Origin: Gnetum montanum
Taxonomy: Eukaryota; Streptophyta; Gnetopsida; Gnetales; Gnetaceae
NCBI GenBank assembly: GCA_015680685.1
Contig: MNCI01001492.1
Span: 181,323 to 226,280 of the forward strand
DNA length: 44,958 nucleotides
Reading direction: 5' to 3'
Positions 33,501 to 43,462 of this stretch are shown piece after piece. Made by a program: the position numbers and the translations under genes. The first letter of the stretch is position 1; each line of letters begins with the position of its first letter. The notes under the pieces are model-generated. The model was not told where the DNA came from. It did no database searches and saw nothing but the letters and a program-made list of their open reading frames with translations.

Positions 33501-35465
33501 AGCAGAATTAGTAAATGTTTTTCCTTTTCTTTGATTTTACACTTTTTTGTTTTCCATTTTTCATTTTTAGTTTATTGTTTTATCTTTTTGTGGCTAATCT
33601 CATTTGTGAAAAAAATACTCATGTGACTTGTTAGTTGAGGTGTTGTTCTATGCTATCAAGTTACAGGTGACTAATTATTTGGATAGTGAACCCACAACAT
33701 CTACCCACCCATTCCATTAATAAGAGGTTCTACTCTGAGTATGATGATATTCTTGTCATCATTAAAATTTAAAGTGACTTTGTACTCATTATGCCCAGAA
33801 CGAAGAGTGGCAAACTAAGAAGGAATGGCCAGGGTGTGACATCAAGTGGACTTGTGGATTCTCTTTGGTGACATCCATAGGTGTTATCATGCAACCTGGT
33901 TGTACTAAGATCCTTGTAGATCTAAGAAAAAATGGGAATAAGAGTTGTGATAAAGGCACTTGATAAAGAAACTCAATGTTGTTCTAGAGGGTTCCACTGG
34001 AAAGACATGCATCCATGCCTGAAGGTTGGCTACTTCTCTAGATCACCGTTGATGAGTGGCGAGGTACCCCTACACTCAACCATACGAAATGAGCGTCACA
34101 CGTGCGATCCGTTCTAACTCCGCAGATGGACTTGTTGTGGCACCTAGACAGTTATCCTNTAACTCCGCAGATGGACTTGTTGTGGCACCTAGACAGTTAT
34201 CCTTAGGTCACACTTCGCTGTCTTCCCACTTGGACTAGTATTGCATATGTCACGTATGGTTTAGTCTAGATGAGGTGTATGATGTGTTTCTAATTCTATC
34301 ACTACTCCTGAAGGCAGTGGCAAATAATATTAACTAATCTAAGCTAGGAGGAAAAAGGGTAAGAAAATCTAATCTAGCCTAAGTGCGACAAGCAACCGAT
34401 TCCTTGATCAACNGACACGGGAAAAAAAATCTAACTCTGGAGGGATCAAACTGCCAGAGCTTCGCTACTTCTAAACTGGGATTTCGAACTAGGGAGAGCC
34501 ACGTCTTATTTATAGATATGGTGGCGGACTGTGATATCGCGTACGCGATATCGTAGGGAAGATGCGATATTGCGTACGTGATATCGCGGCCTATGCGAAT
34601 TGCGTCTCATCAACCGTTGGAAAAGAAAAAGTACCAAAGCAGTCAAAAAAAGGAAAAGAAAATAAAGAAGAAAAAATAGTAAAGAAAAGATCAAAGAAGA
34701 ATGTGCCACAGAGAAACTTAAAATACTCCTCCCTTGGACAAAATGCCAAGTGATTGTATGCCTTGCTATCATGATGCTCTTATGGTTATCTATTGTTGGA
34801 TGCAACAATGTGATGTCACTGATTAAAGGTATGAACTTGGTCTTGATTTTGGAGTGGAAGGCTAATGATACATTAATCACACCCCACAATCAAGATTCAT
34901 TATGCCTAGGGTAGGTTCCCTCACGTCCTGATCTCTGCAATCCCTTCTACGATTTGTCTTACCCCACTATCCGAGTATTTCTAACCTGTGTCTTGTGTGG
35001 CATAGAATTCATATCTCGTCACGGTGGTATTTAACATGTGTGTGTTTTGTTGTACCAGTGTGGATTGCATTTCACCCTTCTAGCGCCTATGGACATTTTA
35101 AGGTGTGGTTATGTAAGGGCATGATAGGTAGGAACTTGCTTTGGGCAGGATCCACTTGCGTAACTTTTGTAATTTGCACTTATTGCACACCACGACATCA
35201 TCTTATACCCTTCAAGTACAACACCGTTGGATTTATTCTTTCCTTTATCATCATTTCAACCCAAACGTTTCTATGCATCATTACATGTCCTTTTTCCTCA
35301 CGCTATTCACGAACTTCATTGCATAATTCAACTTCATTACACTTTTGGTGCCTTTAGGTCTACTCAACATTACCTTAGATATTTTAAATTTACCTTAAAT
35401 CCTTCATTTTTGGCTATGAAACCTCAAAAATTCATCACTTTTACTTAGTACCCTATGTTAGAAGT
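33501..35465 (+). other. conserved non-coding block of element D
   Basis: Apart from the nested LTR, it contains no convincing gene. Blocks near 33650, 33990, 34931-34950 and 35090-35170 match element C in order. A 120-codon frame at 34995-35357 is not supported by C, where the matching sequence is interrupted, so I do not call a protein. Confidence 0.55.
34050..34612 (-). mobile_element. solo LTR, E family, nested in element D (reverse)
   Basis: It is bounded by TGATGAG and CTCATCA and flanked by a perfect 5-bp target duplication ACCGT (34045-34049 and 34613-34617). Minus-strand orientation: TATA box complement at 34507-34514 and a perfect 20-bp palindrome at 34533-34552. At 563 bp it is shorter than the 876- and 961-bp relatives. 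It contains two N positions (34159, 34413); an identical 44-bp segment on both sides of the first suggests an assembly join. Confidence 0.92.
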
Positions 35466-35560
35466 AACACGATATTAGGTACCCAATATCAGGTTTGACA
35501 CAATATTGGGTTTGTGTTAGCGCGTACATGATATCATGTCCATAAAAACTATATATATGG
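35466..35560 (+). promoter_or_regulatory. internal U3-like promoter module upstream of ORF2
   Basis: A chain of GATATT, AATATC, AATATT and GATATC motifs ends in TACATGATATCATG (35525-35538), 14 bases identical to 30206-30219 in the 5' LTR's U3. A TATATATA stretch (about 35550-35558) lies about 15 bp further, similar to the motif-to-TATA arrangement in the LTR. It could drive ORF2, or be a fragment of another LTR. No matching module was seen at the corresponding place in element C. Confidence 0.5.
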
Positions 35561-36052
35561 ACCCCCCCATGCACATAAACGTCATTTTCAACTATTCACG
35601 CAAGGGGAGTTGTTGCAATTTTCTCCCATGAATTTTACGCTTTGCGCACCTATCATTTAAACATCGATATCTTGCTCATTAATGCTTTGATTCTCCTTCC
35701 AATCGAACTTACTTAAACCTAGAGTGTTTAACTCAGTCATGGGGGTAGAATATGCTCCAAGTTGCTCATAACTTTTTTGAAATTTGTTGTTGCTCGAAGG
35801 ATATCATAAGGTTAAGTGATCTTAAGAAAGGCTAAGAAATTATGCCAAAATAATTTTATTTCTTCACCCAAACCATAAAACAATTATTATTGGAGTCACC
35901 AACATTCAAACTTTTAAGGGGATCTTCTTGAAAATTTCTCTCTCTGAATCACACTAAGCAAGAATTGAATTCATTAAAGGCAATGAGTAAGGTATAAGAT
36001 AATTAAATTTTCTTAAATGACCTTACTAACAGTTGATCCTATGTGATTAAAG

Positions 36053-38830
36053 ATGGCCCCTAAATGAGAACAATAGGGAGGACCCTCTCAAGGTGCATCT
36101 AAATGGCCAAAGAGAGGTAGAGGCCAAGGACCTCCCATAGAACATGTAGAGTAGGAGGCACAATCATTTAGCATCTATTAAGAACCCCTTATTACTGCAC
36201 AATCTGGGCATGCTGAAGGTGGATAAGGTAGGACACCTAAATAGGGACAACATCTCACGTTATCTTTGGAATGTGTTCAAGCAATTTAGGAATGGTCCAC
36301 GTTAGCTACAATGATCGTGGAACTCAATTTTGGATCCTTTACTGAATTTGCCTCAGAGTTAGTCAGAGATCAACTCAAAGGGTCTCCACTATGGCATGTT
36401 CTCTCTAAGAGTGGGGAATGGTATTTGGGGGAGATGTACCAATTGTGGAAAAATAAGGAAGAAGGCACCATCGTTCATATTGGTGGGATTTCAGTTGATT
36501 TCTTTGCTAAGGCCATTTTGAAAGTTCTAAACCTTTAGAATATAAGGCTCAACGTTGTTCACCTGTCCACTTGCTTTGATGTTGATGCATGAAAAATATG
36601 GCTAAAAAGGGCGTACGATAAGGAAGATAAAACATATGGGGAAACCCTTGAAGAGAGAATCTATTTCAAAATTGGCACCTATCACATCTTCCACCTATGT
36701 GGCCAGAGGAAGTGCAATCTTGATGGGAAAGGTTGATGCCAACTTACCCCATCTATATCTCATAGAAATATTGAGGTGGTTTGAAGAACATAAGACGGAG
36801 AAGTTTGCATTACCTTTTCCCTATCTAATTAGGAAGCTGTACAGACATGCTGGAATTCTAGGGTACACTAATGACATCTCTAGAAATGCTCAAAATGCCT
36901 TATATGCTGAATTACTAAAGCCACCAGCACCAAGGGAAGATGCTAGTGAGACACTGGAGCTTAGGCAAGAGTAGATGGTTAGGCCCATTGCACCTCAAAG
37001 AGTAGGGCCTAGCGAACTTCTAGACATAAGGCCCAATCAATAATAGGAAGCAGGGCCCAACACGTAACCCAGAGGCTAGCAAGACCAATTGCCACTGTTG
37101 CCACAAGATTATCGATCATCGATGAGCCATCTCAGGGCCATCATAGAAACGATTAGTTGGGGAAGTTGTGATGAGGCTAACCTCTTCAAGATCATTGATG
37201 ATGTCATACAATCCATGATCTCAGTTGATCATGCATAGGGTAAGGTTTCTATACAAATAGGAGGAGGGGAATCACATTGGTCACAACAGATCTTTGGAAA
37301 TGTTGCATCTTTTCAAGTGTAATTAGAAACTGGTGAAGGTGTCATAGTAGTGGTCATGCAACATTAGGACGTAGTTGGAGTAGTAAAAGTGGTTACAGAC
37401 CACATCAAAGAATCATTCAATGTCCCTGTTGTGCCACTGGCAGATCTCATAGGAGCACATGATGCTCAAGTCTTAGTTGGTCCTTCACTAACTCCTACGG
37501 AACATGAGGATGCTTTGGATCGGTTGCTGCAAACAAGAAAAGTGATGACGTCCTTGTTTGACATTCTTGAAGATGTCATAGTAGCACAATCAAACTTTAT
37601 TTCCACAAAAGGAAAGTTGGTCATGGCTAAGGTTAGGGCCGAACATGCAGAGGACAAGTTGAGAAGACTCCAAGAGAAGTTTGTCGCCCTGCAAGCTACA
37701 TAGTAGGATTTGTCCCAATGTATCCCAGTCGACTAGCTAGAGCTATTTCAGATGGAGCAATTGAATAAATTGTTAGAAGAGAATAAAAGGATGGGAATGG
37801 AGAAAGAGAAGGATGATTGGGATGTTTCAAAAGCGCATGCCCAAACATATGCACATGTCAAAGCACTTAAGGCCTTACAAGAAGAAAATAAACTCCTTGC
37901 TACTAAGAATCTTCAGTTGACCACCATTGAGAAACAAAAGAATGTTCTCGAAGAGAATTTTCAACAAATGTGAGAATAATTAATAAGGGTAAACCAGGAC
38001 ATGAATTGCTTAGCTAGAGAAAATAGGACCCTCTCAATGGAGGAGGTATGCACCATCCGTCAGAAGATGACAATTGAAATAAGCACGTGGCAAAATGAAA
38101 CTAAGCGACATGAAAAGTTGAAAGAACACTTCTAAGACTAGGTGGGGATGTACAAGTAGATCATTGGAAAATAAATCTCTATGGTCAAGACCCATATCAA
38201 CATTCTTAGTGCTCAAAATGTTGACTAGCGGGCCATACTAGACACTTACGCCTTTGTCCACCAAGTAGAAGTAAAGAGCTGGGACCTACAGATCTAGGAC
38301 CTCACTGAATACATGGAGTTGGTAAACTTGCAGTATGCCAACTTAGTTATGTTAATAGTAGGACACCCAAGGATAGAATTAGAGAAGTAGGCAGCAGCCA
38401 CCTATGCTAAATATGAAGCAGAATTTATTGAACATATAAAGACACTGCAAAAATTGGAGGTAGCAAATTCTAGGTTAGAGGTGGTCAAAGCTAGCTACTA
38501 AGAGCAGAAAGATGTTGCAGCAGATTTGGCTCGATGGCTCACAGATTACCAAGAATGTAAAGAAAAAGCTAGAGCCTATGAGGAGGAATGACGGTTGTTT
38601 GTGTCTTGGTACATCAAAGCCAACCAAATGTTTCCACAACTACCATGTCCATGGAAGGTGCCGACTTAGTCAAATATTGGAACATCAGCATGGATGACAC
38701 ATGATCCCCAAACTAAAGAAGAAAAAATTTAGGTGCTTATTTAGAGATATCCATTTCCAAAGCCTAGAGCACAAGATAAGGAGAAGAGGCCCAAGGAGGA
38801 GCCACCATCACCAGGAACCACATGAGTTCC
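36053..38830 (+). pseudogene. ORF2 of element D: ATHILA-ORF1/plant-transposon-like head and long coiled coil
   Basis: ATG at 36053 follows CTAAC and GATTAAAG, which resemble a branch point and splice acceptor. The head is basic (KWPKRGRGQG), then comes a folded-looking part with SGEWYLGEMYQLW and VHIGGISVDFFAKAI (about 36400-36520). After a frame change near 36660-36700 follows LPHLYLIEILRWFEEH and LPFPYLIRKLYRHAGI (about 36745-36855). That layout recalls the ATHILA ORF-1 and putative plant transposon protein families of unknown function; the match is from memory. From about 37480 to 38560 the sequence is Glu/Lys/Leu-rich, heptad-like coiled coil, ending in a short Lys/Pro-rich tail. About 20 stops occur, most explainable as C-to-T changes of Gln or Arg codons. 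No pol motif is present. Confidence 0.6.
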
Positions 38831-39002
38831 AACAATTTTATCTTTCGTATTTTGTGTTAGTGTCTTAATTTTGTTTTTTCCTCCACATTGCGGCATGAAA
38901 TAATTCATAGTTAGTCCATAATCCTATACCTAGCCATTATGTAATCAAATGAATTTGTTCTCATTTTGTTTGTTTGACTTGAGGACGAGTTGTTATTCAA
39001 TT

Positions 39003-39011
39003 GTGGGGGTA
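39003..39011 (+). other. polypurine tract, element D
   Basis: GTGGGGGTA directly precedes the 3' LTR and would prime plus-strand synthesis. About 25 bp upstream is GAGGACGAGTT, also found before the 3' LTR of element C. Confidence 0.65.
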
Positions 39012-39881
39012 TGATGAATCATGGTTTGTGAGGCCCTGATATCGGATACTCAATATTAGGTACGCAATATCATAGCCTGGATAATAATATCAAATACACG
39101 ATATTATGATTCCTGTGTAGGCCTATAAATATAGTAGTTAGGTGCATGGGAAGGTAGTCTCTTGGTAAGTTTTAGGGTAGAGTCGTTTGTCAATTTTTAG
39201 TTAGTTTTTAGTTGTTGTCCCAAGTGCATGTCCACAGTGTGATGTTGTAATTGTATGCAATGTTTGTTTGAGTGTGATGTACTTGGGCATGCACACAATT
39301 GGTAATAAAGATGGAGATTACTCCATCATTATAGCATTCACTTAGCTTTTTAATTTTTTAATTGTTAATTATTAATTATTATTTATTATTTTTTCGTTTA
39401 TATTTCCTTTATCGTCATTTACTGTTCCTGTTATTAATGCGGAATGAGTACATCTTAATCATGAACATTTAAGTGTAACTACTTGGTAACCCAGTAGCGT
39501 ATTTAGTAGTGCTCCAGTAGTTTGTGCTTGGTAATCCCAGAAGTAGTACATGAGGTCCAAGATGTGTATGGATGATTAAGGATAGATGCTCATCACACTT
39601 AGGCTAGCTTAGATTTTATTTTCCATTGTTCATTAGTTCACTCAAGTTAATTCCCATTGACTTTAGGAGTAGCATAATAATTAGGAATCACATCGTACAC
39701 CTCACTCTGGACTAAACCATATGTGACAAAGAAAATACTAGTCTAGGTGGGAAGACAACGAATTACAATCAACGTGTAACTATCTAGGTCCTACAACTAG
39801 TCCATCTGCGGAGTTTGACTAGATCATGTGTACATGCTCGTATTCGTATGATTGAGTGTAGGGGTACCTAGCTTCTCATCA
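39012..39881 (+). repeat. 3' LTR of element D
   Basis: An 870-bp partner of 30123-30995, aligned along its length, with TATAAATA at 39124-39131 and AATAAAGATGG near 39303. Many of the visible differences from the 5' copy are transitions. Confidence 0.92.
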
Positions 39882-40100
39882 ACTAGAAAATGATATCACC
39901 CAACATATATATAATAAATTTTTAATAATACTAAAAGTAAAATTATCTTAAAAGTATTGCATATGTAATAACTTGTTAGTTTAAGTCAATGCACATATGT
40001 AAGTTTTACTAAGGTATTATGAAACTAAAATTTAATTTAAATTTTTTCTTGTAGTTACAAAGATACTTTAGATCTATTAGGTATGTTTTACAAGATAAGA
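39882..40100 (+). repeat. older repeat unit flanking element D
   Basis: 39883-39978 matches 30005-30100 (see the C-D spacer), so the same older tandem repeat continues on the far side of D. The rest is AT-rich with no gene. Confidence 0.55.
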
Positions 40101-40334
40101 TTCTTACCACAAAGCTAACATCTCATTGTTGTGTTAACTATATATGTTAGGGTATATACAATAAATTTTTTTTAATGTTTTCATCTTAAAAAAATTAAAT
40201 TGAAAAAAAAACTACATGATAAAATAAGTCGTTATGAGAGATCATAATATGTTTAATCTAAGCATATTAGAAAGTTAAGATTGGCAAGCTAATAAATTAT
40301 TGTGAGCTATAACATCCTTAATCAAATATGGGAG

Positions 40335-40480
40335 GGGGTGGAATATGGTATTAGACTAGTGGTAAAATTCTTGATTTGAGAGCTCCAAGTCATGGGTTTG
40401 ATTATGATGGACAATGCTAAGTTATAAAGTTCTAATTGAACTATATATATTGTAGTGTACCTATATTATTATTATATTGG
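40335..40480 (+). repeat. tRNA-derived SINE-like element
   Basis: An A-box-like TTAGACTAGTGGT (about 40352) and a B-box-like GGGTTTGATTATG (about 40394), some 42 bp apart, with tRNA-like sequence between them (TTGATTTGAGAGCTCCAAGTC). An unrelated AT-rich body follows. The tRNA part is too diverged to be a tRNA gene. Confidence 0.5.
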
Positions 40481-40589
40481 GATTCCAATAACCCCCCTTT
40501 TTTTCTACTATATCTACCCAAGACGGAATATAAAAATGTCTTAAATGTAATTTGAATTGGCAAACTCTTAACTACAAATTATTGTTAGA

Positions 40590-40870
40590 CAATAAGATAA
40601 CCAGTTGGGACATCTCTCAGTGGTAACATGTTTAATCAAAACTACAAGATATAATCCAATAGCACAACAAAAAGATCATATTTCCCAATGAGAAGTGGCT
40701 CAATAGGTTATTTCATTAACTAAACTTGATATGTCAGAAAGAGATGATTAAATTAAAAAAGACTATGTAGCAATGATAAGAAACTCAAGTAGTTAGCTCA
40801 TTATCTTGTTAGGTAAGAGGTTGCTGGTATGTTTGAGTCATACTTAAGGTATTGTTATTGGTATATCATA
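40590..40870 (+). repeat. further tRNA-like scraps, possible SINE remnants
   Basis: ATCTCTCAGTGGTAACATG near 40611 resembles an A box. A second A-box/B-box-like pair (TTAGCTCATTATC ... GTATGTTTGAGTC) lies at about 40797-40845. Both are weak. Confidence 0.3.
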
Positions 40871-41181
40871 AACTAATAACTACCTTCCCAATAAGTATTC
40901 TTTTTTATGAAAAAGTCAAGTTAATATTAATAAATGGGAAGAAATACCAGGCAAAGGAAGTTTTCTTTTGGTGGGGGGGTGGCTAGAGGTGGGGTTGTCG
41001 AACCCTATCATTGCAAAAGGAAAAGGATTAAACTAGGAGAAAAAACCAAGAAGGTTATGAGTCCTAACTTCAAAAACCTAAATTACAAGCTCGATTCCAA
41101 TGGGTTACACTCAGTTATTTTTTTACTTTGGTAGAAAAATGAATATAGGAAAAAGTAGCACAACCCTCTTACCACAATAGG

Positions 41182-41452
41182 GTAGATGTCATCCACTAAA
41201 TAAAAGTATCCCACCATAAGGCTACTCCATCGCTATCACACCCATAAGTAAGTCATGAATTGAACTTGTGACTTTCCAATTAAGAGATGAGTATTTTGAC
41301 TACATGCTAAGTTATGTTCAAGAGAAATTCCATAAAAGGAATTTTAAAATTAATTCTATAGATCCAAAGGATCTTAGTGGATGTGATTCACTAAATAAAA
41401 GTATCCCATCACAATGCTACTCCACTACTATCGCACCCATAAGTAAGGTAGG
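41182..41452. repeat. direct repeat of about 71 bp, 195 bp apart
   Basis: 41182-41252 recurs at 41377-41447 with a constant 195-bp offset and about ten mismatches, sharing ACTAAATAAAAGTATCCCA and CACCCATAAGTAAG. The first copy runs into a reverse-oriented B-box-like GAATTGAACTTGTGAC, so this may be part of a SINE duplicated in place. Confidence 0.7.
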
Positions 41453-41991
41453 CATTGAATCTTAGCTTGACAAAGACATCAAAGAAAACCATAACAAAAA
41501 ACAACCAATCAAAATAATAAAAAATATCATGAAACCAAAACCATAGCTTCTTCATTGTGTAGCTAAACATATGCTTGGACATCTAGGAAATTTTAGGACC
41601 TTGAGTAGATTGGTAGTTGAGCTTAAATTTGGATTTGAATTTGGATTTTTAAGTGTACTAGGTTCCTATGCATTGTAGTTTGAATCACTCATGAGTAGTT
41701 CCTTTGAGCAAGGATTTTATAAGGTTGTAGATAGTTTTTGTTTGTTGTGTATCGTCACAATCTTCATAACCTAATCTTTGGTGAGTAACAATTTACCAGT
41801 TCTATTTTGTATCTTTCCCATTGGGTTGGTTGAACATACATGTTAAAATATTCACCACTACCTCTTTGTTCACTAATCAAGCATTGGTTCCTTCATTTAT
41901 CATAAGTCTTATGGAATCAATAAGGTTGGTTTGTTGAATGAGCTCTAGAGCCATTTGCCATTTCCCAAAGAGGGATAGTACCTTTGGGGGC
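41453..41991. other. AT-rich spacer before element E
   Basis: No gene or repeat recognised. Confidence 0.5.
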
Positions 41992-42952
41992 TGATGAGAT
42001 GCAATATGCACAAGCTGTGATATCGCGTACGTGATATTGTGGCCGCTGCGATATCGCGTCGTTCCCTGCGATATCGCGTACGCGATATCGCGGTCTGCCG
42101 TCAAATCTATAAATAAGAGGTGGCACTCCCCTCATTTCACATCCTAGGCTAGAAGTACCGAAGCTCTGGCGGATTGATCACCCCAGAGATAGAATATTTT
42201 CCATGTGCCCGTAGTAGGAGTCCCCCAAGTGAACGGTTCTTTATTCGAGTAGCTTTGTACCTGAACGCCAGTTGTGTATGGCAATAAAGACGAGCTTTGT
42301 GGATAAACCTTGCAGTGCATGGATAGGTTTAATTAATGTTATTTATTGCTTTCCTAGTAACGTGACATGAGTACGACTTGGTTACAAGCATTGACGAATG
42401 TGTACGACTAGCCAAGGAATCGGCTACTCATTGCGATTAGATTCTCTCACCCTTACCTCCTAGAATGTGGGACAAGTACGACTTGATTACAAGCATCTAT
42501 GGATGTGTATGGCTAGTCAAGGAATCAGCTGCTTGTCACACTTAGATTAGTTAGGTGCCTCAGTACAACCACTTCGAGCACGTGCGTTATGTGTGGTAAT
42601 CCCAGTAACAATTAGCTTTTGGTAGCCACAGTTGCATAGTTCAGGGTGTGTACGGCAACTGGGAATGGATGTTGACACTAGGACTTAGCATTGTAGTTAG
42701 AATTAGTTTTAGTCTCTCAACCCTTCACCATTTAGCATAGGAGATAAACTAGAAAATACCAAAAAAATCATATACCTCGAACTTACTTAACCATACACTG
42801 TGACAACAACGAGTAAGTCTGGTAAGACAACGATTAATTAACCCCAAGTGTTCCTTGTGGCATTTAGGCATTTAGTCTGCGGAGTTCGACCAGATCACGC
42901 ATGTTACACTCATTTCGTATGGTTGAGTGTAGGGGTACCTCGCCACTCATCA
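41992..42952 (+). repeat. 5' LTR of element E
   Basis: 961 bp with 7-bp inverted ends TGATGAG/CTCATCA. U3 has three GATATC-type palindromic sites (about 42018-42091), a TATA box at 42108-42115, and AATAAAGACGAG near 42282 as the poly(A) signal. Confidence 0.93.
42068..42091. promoter_or_regulatory. perfect 24-bp palindrome in U3
   Basis: Half-site GCGATATCGCGT followed by its exact reverse complement, 17 bp upstream of the TATA box. Shorter versions occur at 34533-34552 (20 bp, perfect) and about 293-310. It is likely a binding site for a dimeric factor or a cruciform-prone element; the factor is unknown. Confidence 0.7.
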
Positions 42953-42953
42953 T

Positions 42954-42971
42954 TGGAGCCGTTGCCGGGGA
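42954..42971 (+). other. primer-binding site, element E
   Basis: TGGAGCCGTTGCCGGGGA starts two bases after the LTR and matches the tRNA-Asp complement at 17 of 18 positions. Confidence 0.88.
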
Positions 42972-43093
42972 CTAAGTGTTTTTACGCCAATTAGAACATT
43001 AGGAAATCTTTCACATGGTTGTGAGCCTTAACGAACCTTTGGGTTAATTAGTTAAATAAGAACATATATAACGGTGAATAGCATACCAATAAA

Positions 43094-43462
43094 ATGGCTT
43101 CTTCTCATAAGGTTAACTCACCTAAGGATAACACAGAAGACAGTCAGCGACATACACATAACCTAGACCAGCCAAGTCCTAAACAATCTAAGGTGACATA
43201 TACTCATCCCGATGAGTATGTGCCTGATTTTACTTTTATTCTCCATCAAGACGAACAACTGCGATGGAGAGATTTGCAAGGTAACATTGTGTTACCCCCG
43301 AATCGATCAATCCCTAACATGCTTTTCCGTGCTTTAGCACAAATTGACATGCAAGAAATATTTGTGGAATATGTTTTGGATAACTTTGACACAAGGTATT
43401 ATCATCCCACAAATGGCCAACGTATTCGGGACGAAAGGCAGGAGAGCCAACATTATTGTTGA
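43094..43462 (+). CDS. N-terminal gag-region ORF of element E
   Basis: 122 codons from ATG 43094, the first good start after the primer-binding site. Charged and soluble-looking, with DEYVPDFTF, LPPNRSIPNMLFRALAQID and FDTRYYHP; no known domain was recognised. It overlaps the next frame by 7 nt in the minus-one register, so either gag was one protein and a frameshift mutation split it, or the two parts are joined by ribosomal frameshifting. Elements C and D show no clear counterpart. Confidence 0.55.
   Translation: MASSHKVNSPKDNTEDSQRHTHNLDQPSPKQSKVTYTHPDEYVPDFTFILHQDEQLRWRDLQGNIVLPPNRSIPNMLFRALAQIDMQEIFVEYVLDNFDTRYYHPTNGQRIRDERQESQHYC

Larger units (their letters stand above)
30123..39881 (+). 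mobile_element. LTR retrotransposon D, gag plus ORF2 without pol
   Basis: A 9.76-kb element: 5' LTR 30123-30995 (873 bp), primer-binding site, gag 31129-33500, non-coding block with a nested reverse solo LTR (34050-34612), an internal U3-like module (35466-35560), ORF2 36053 to about 38830, polypurine tract, and 3' LTR 39012-39881 (870 bp). The LTRs align end to end. Flanking pentamers are ATTAT and ACTAG, three of five matching. No RT, RNase H or integrase motif was found, so it must rely on proteins from another element. Gag and ORF2 carry many stops, so it is old. Confidence 0.87.

Noticed and set aside
34995-35357. A 120-codon frame in element D
   Set aside because: The corresponding sequence in element C is similar as DNA but interrupted by stops, and overlapping frames are also open.
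30123-39881. Two unrelated LTRs rather than one element
   Set aside because: The flanking pentamers do not match well, but the LTRs are nearly equal in length (873 and 870 bp), align end to end, and are bordered by a primer-binding site and polypurine tract as in one element.
40335-40480. Functional tRNA gene
   Set aside because: Box A- and B-like segments are present, but I could not fold a cloverleaf with intact stems and an AT-rich body follows; it looks like a SINE relic.
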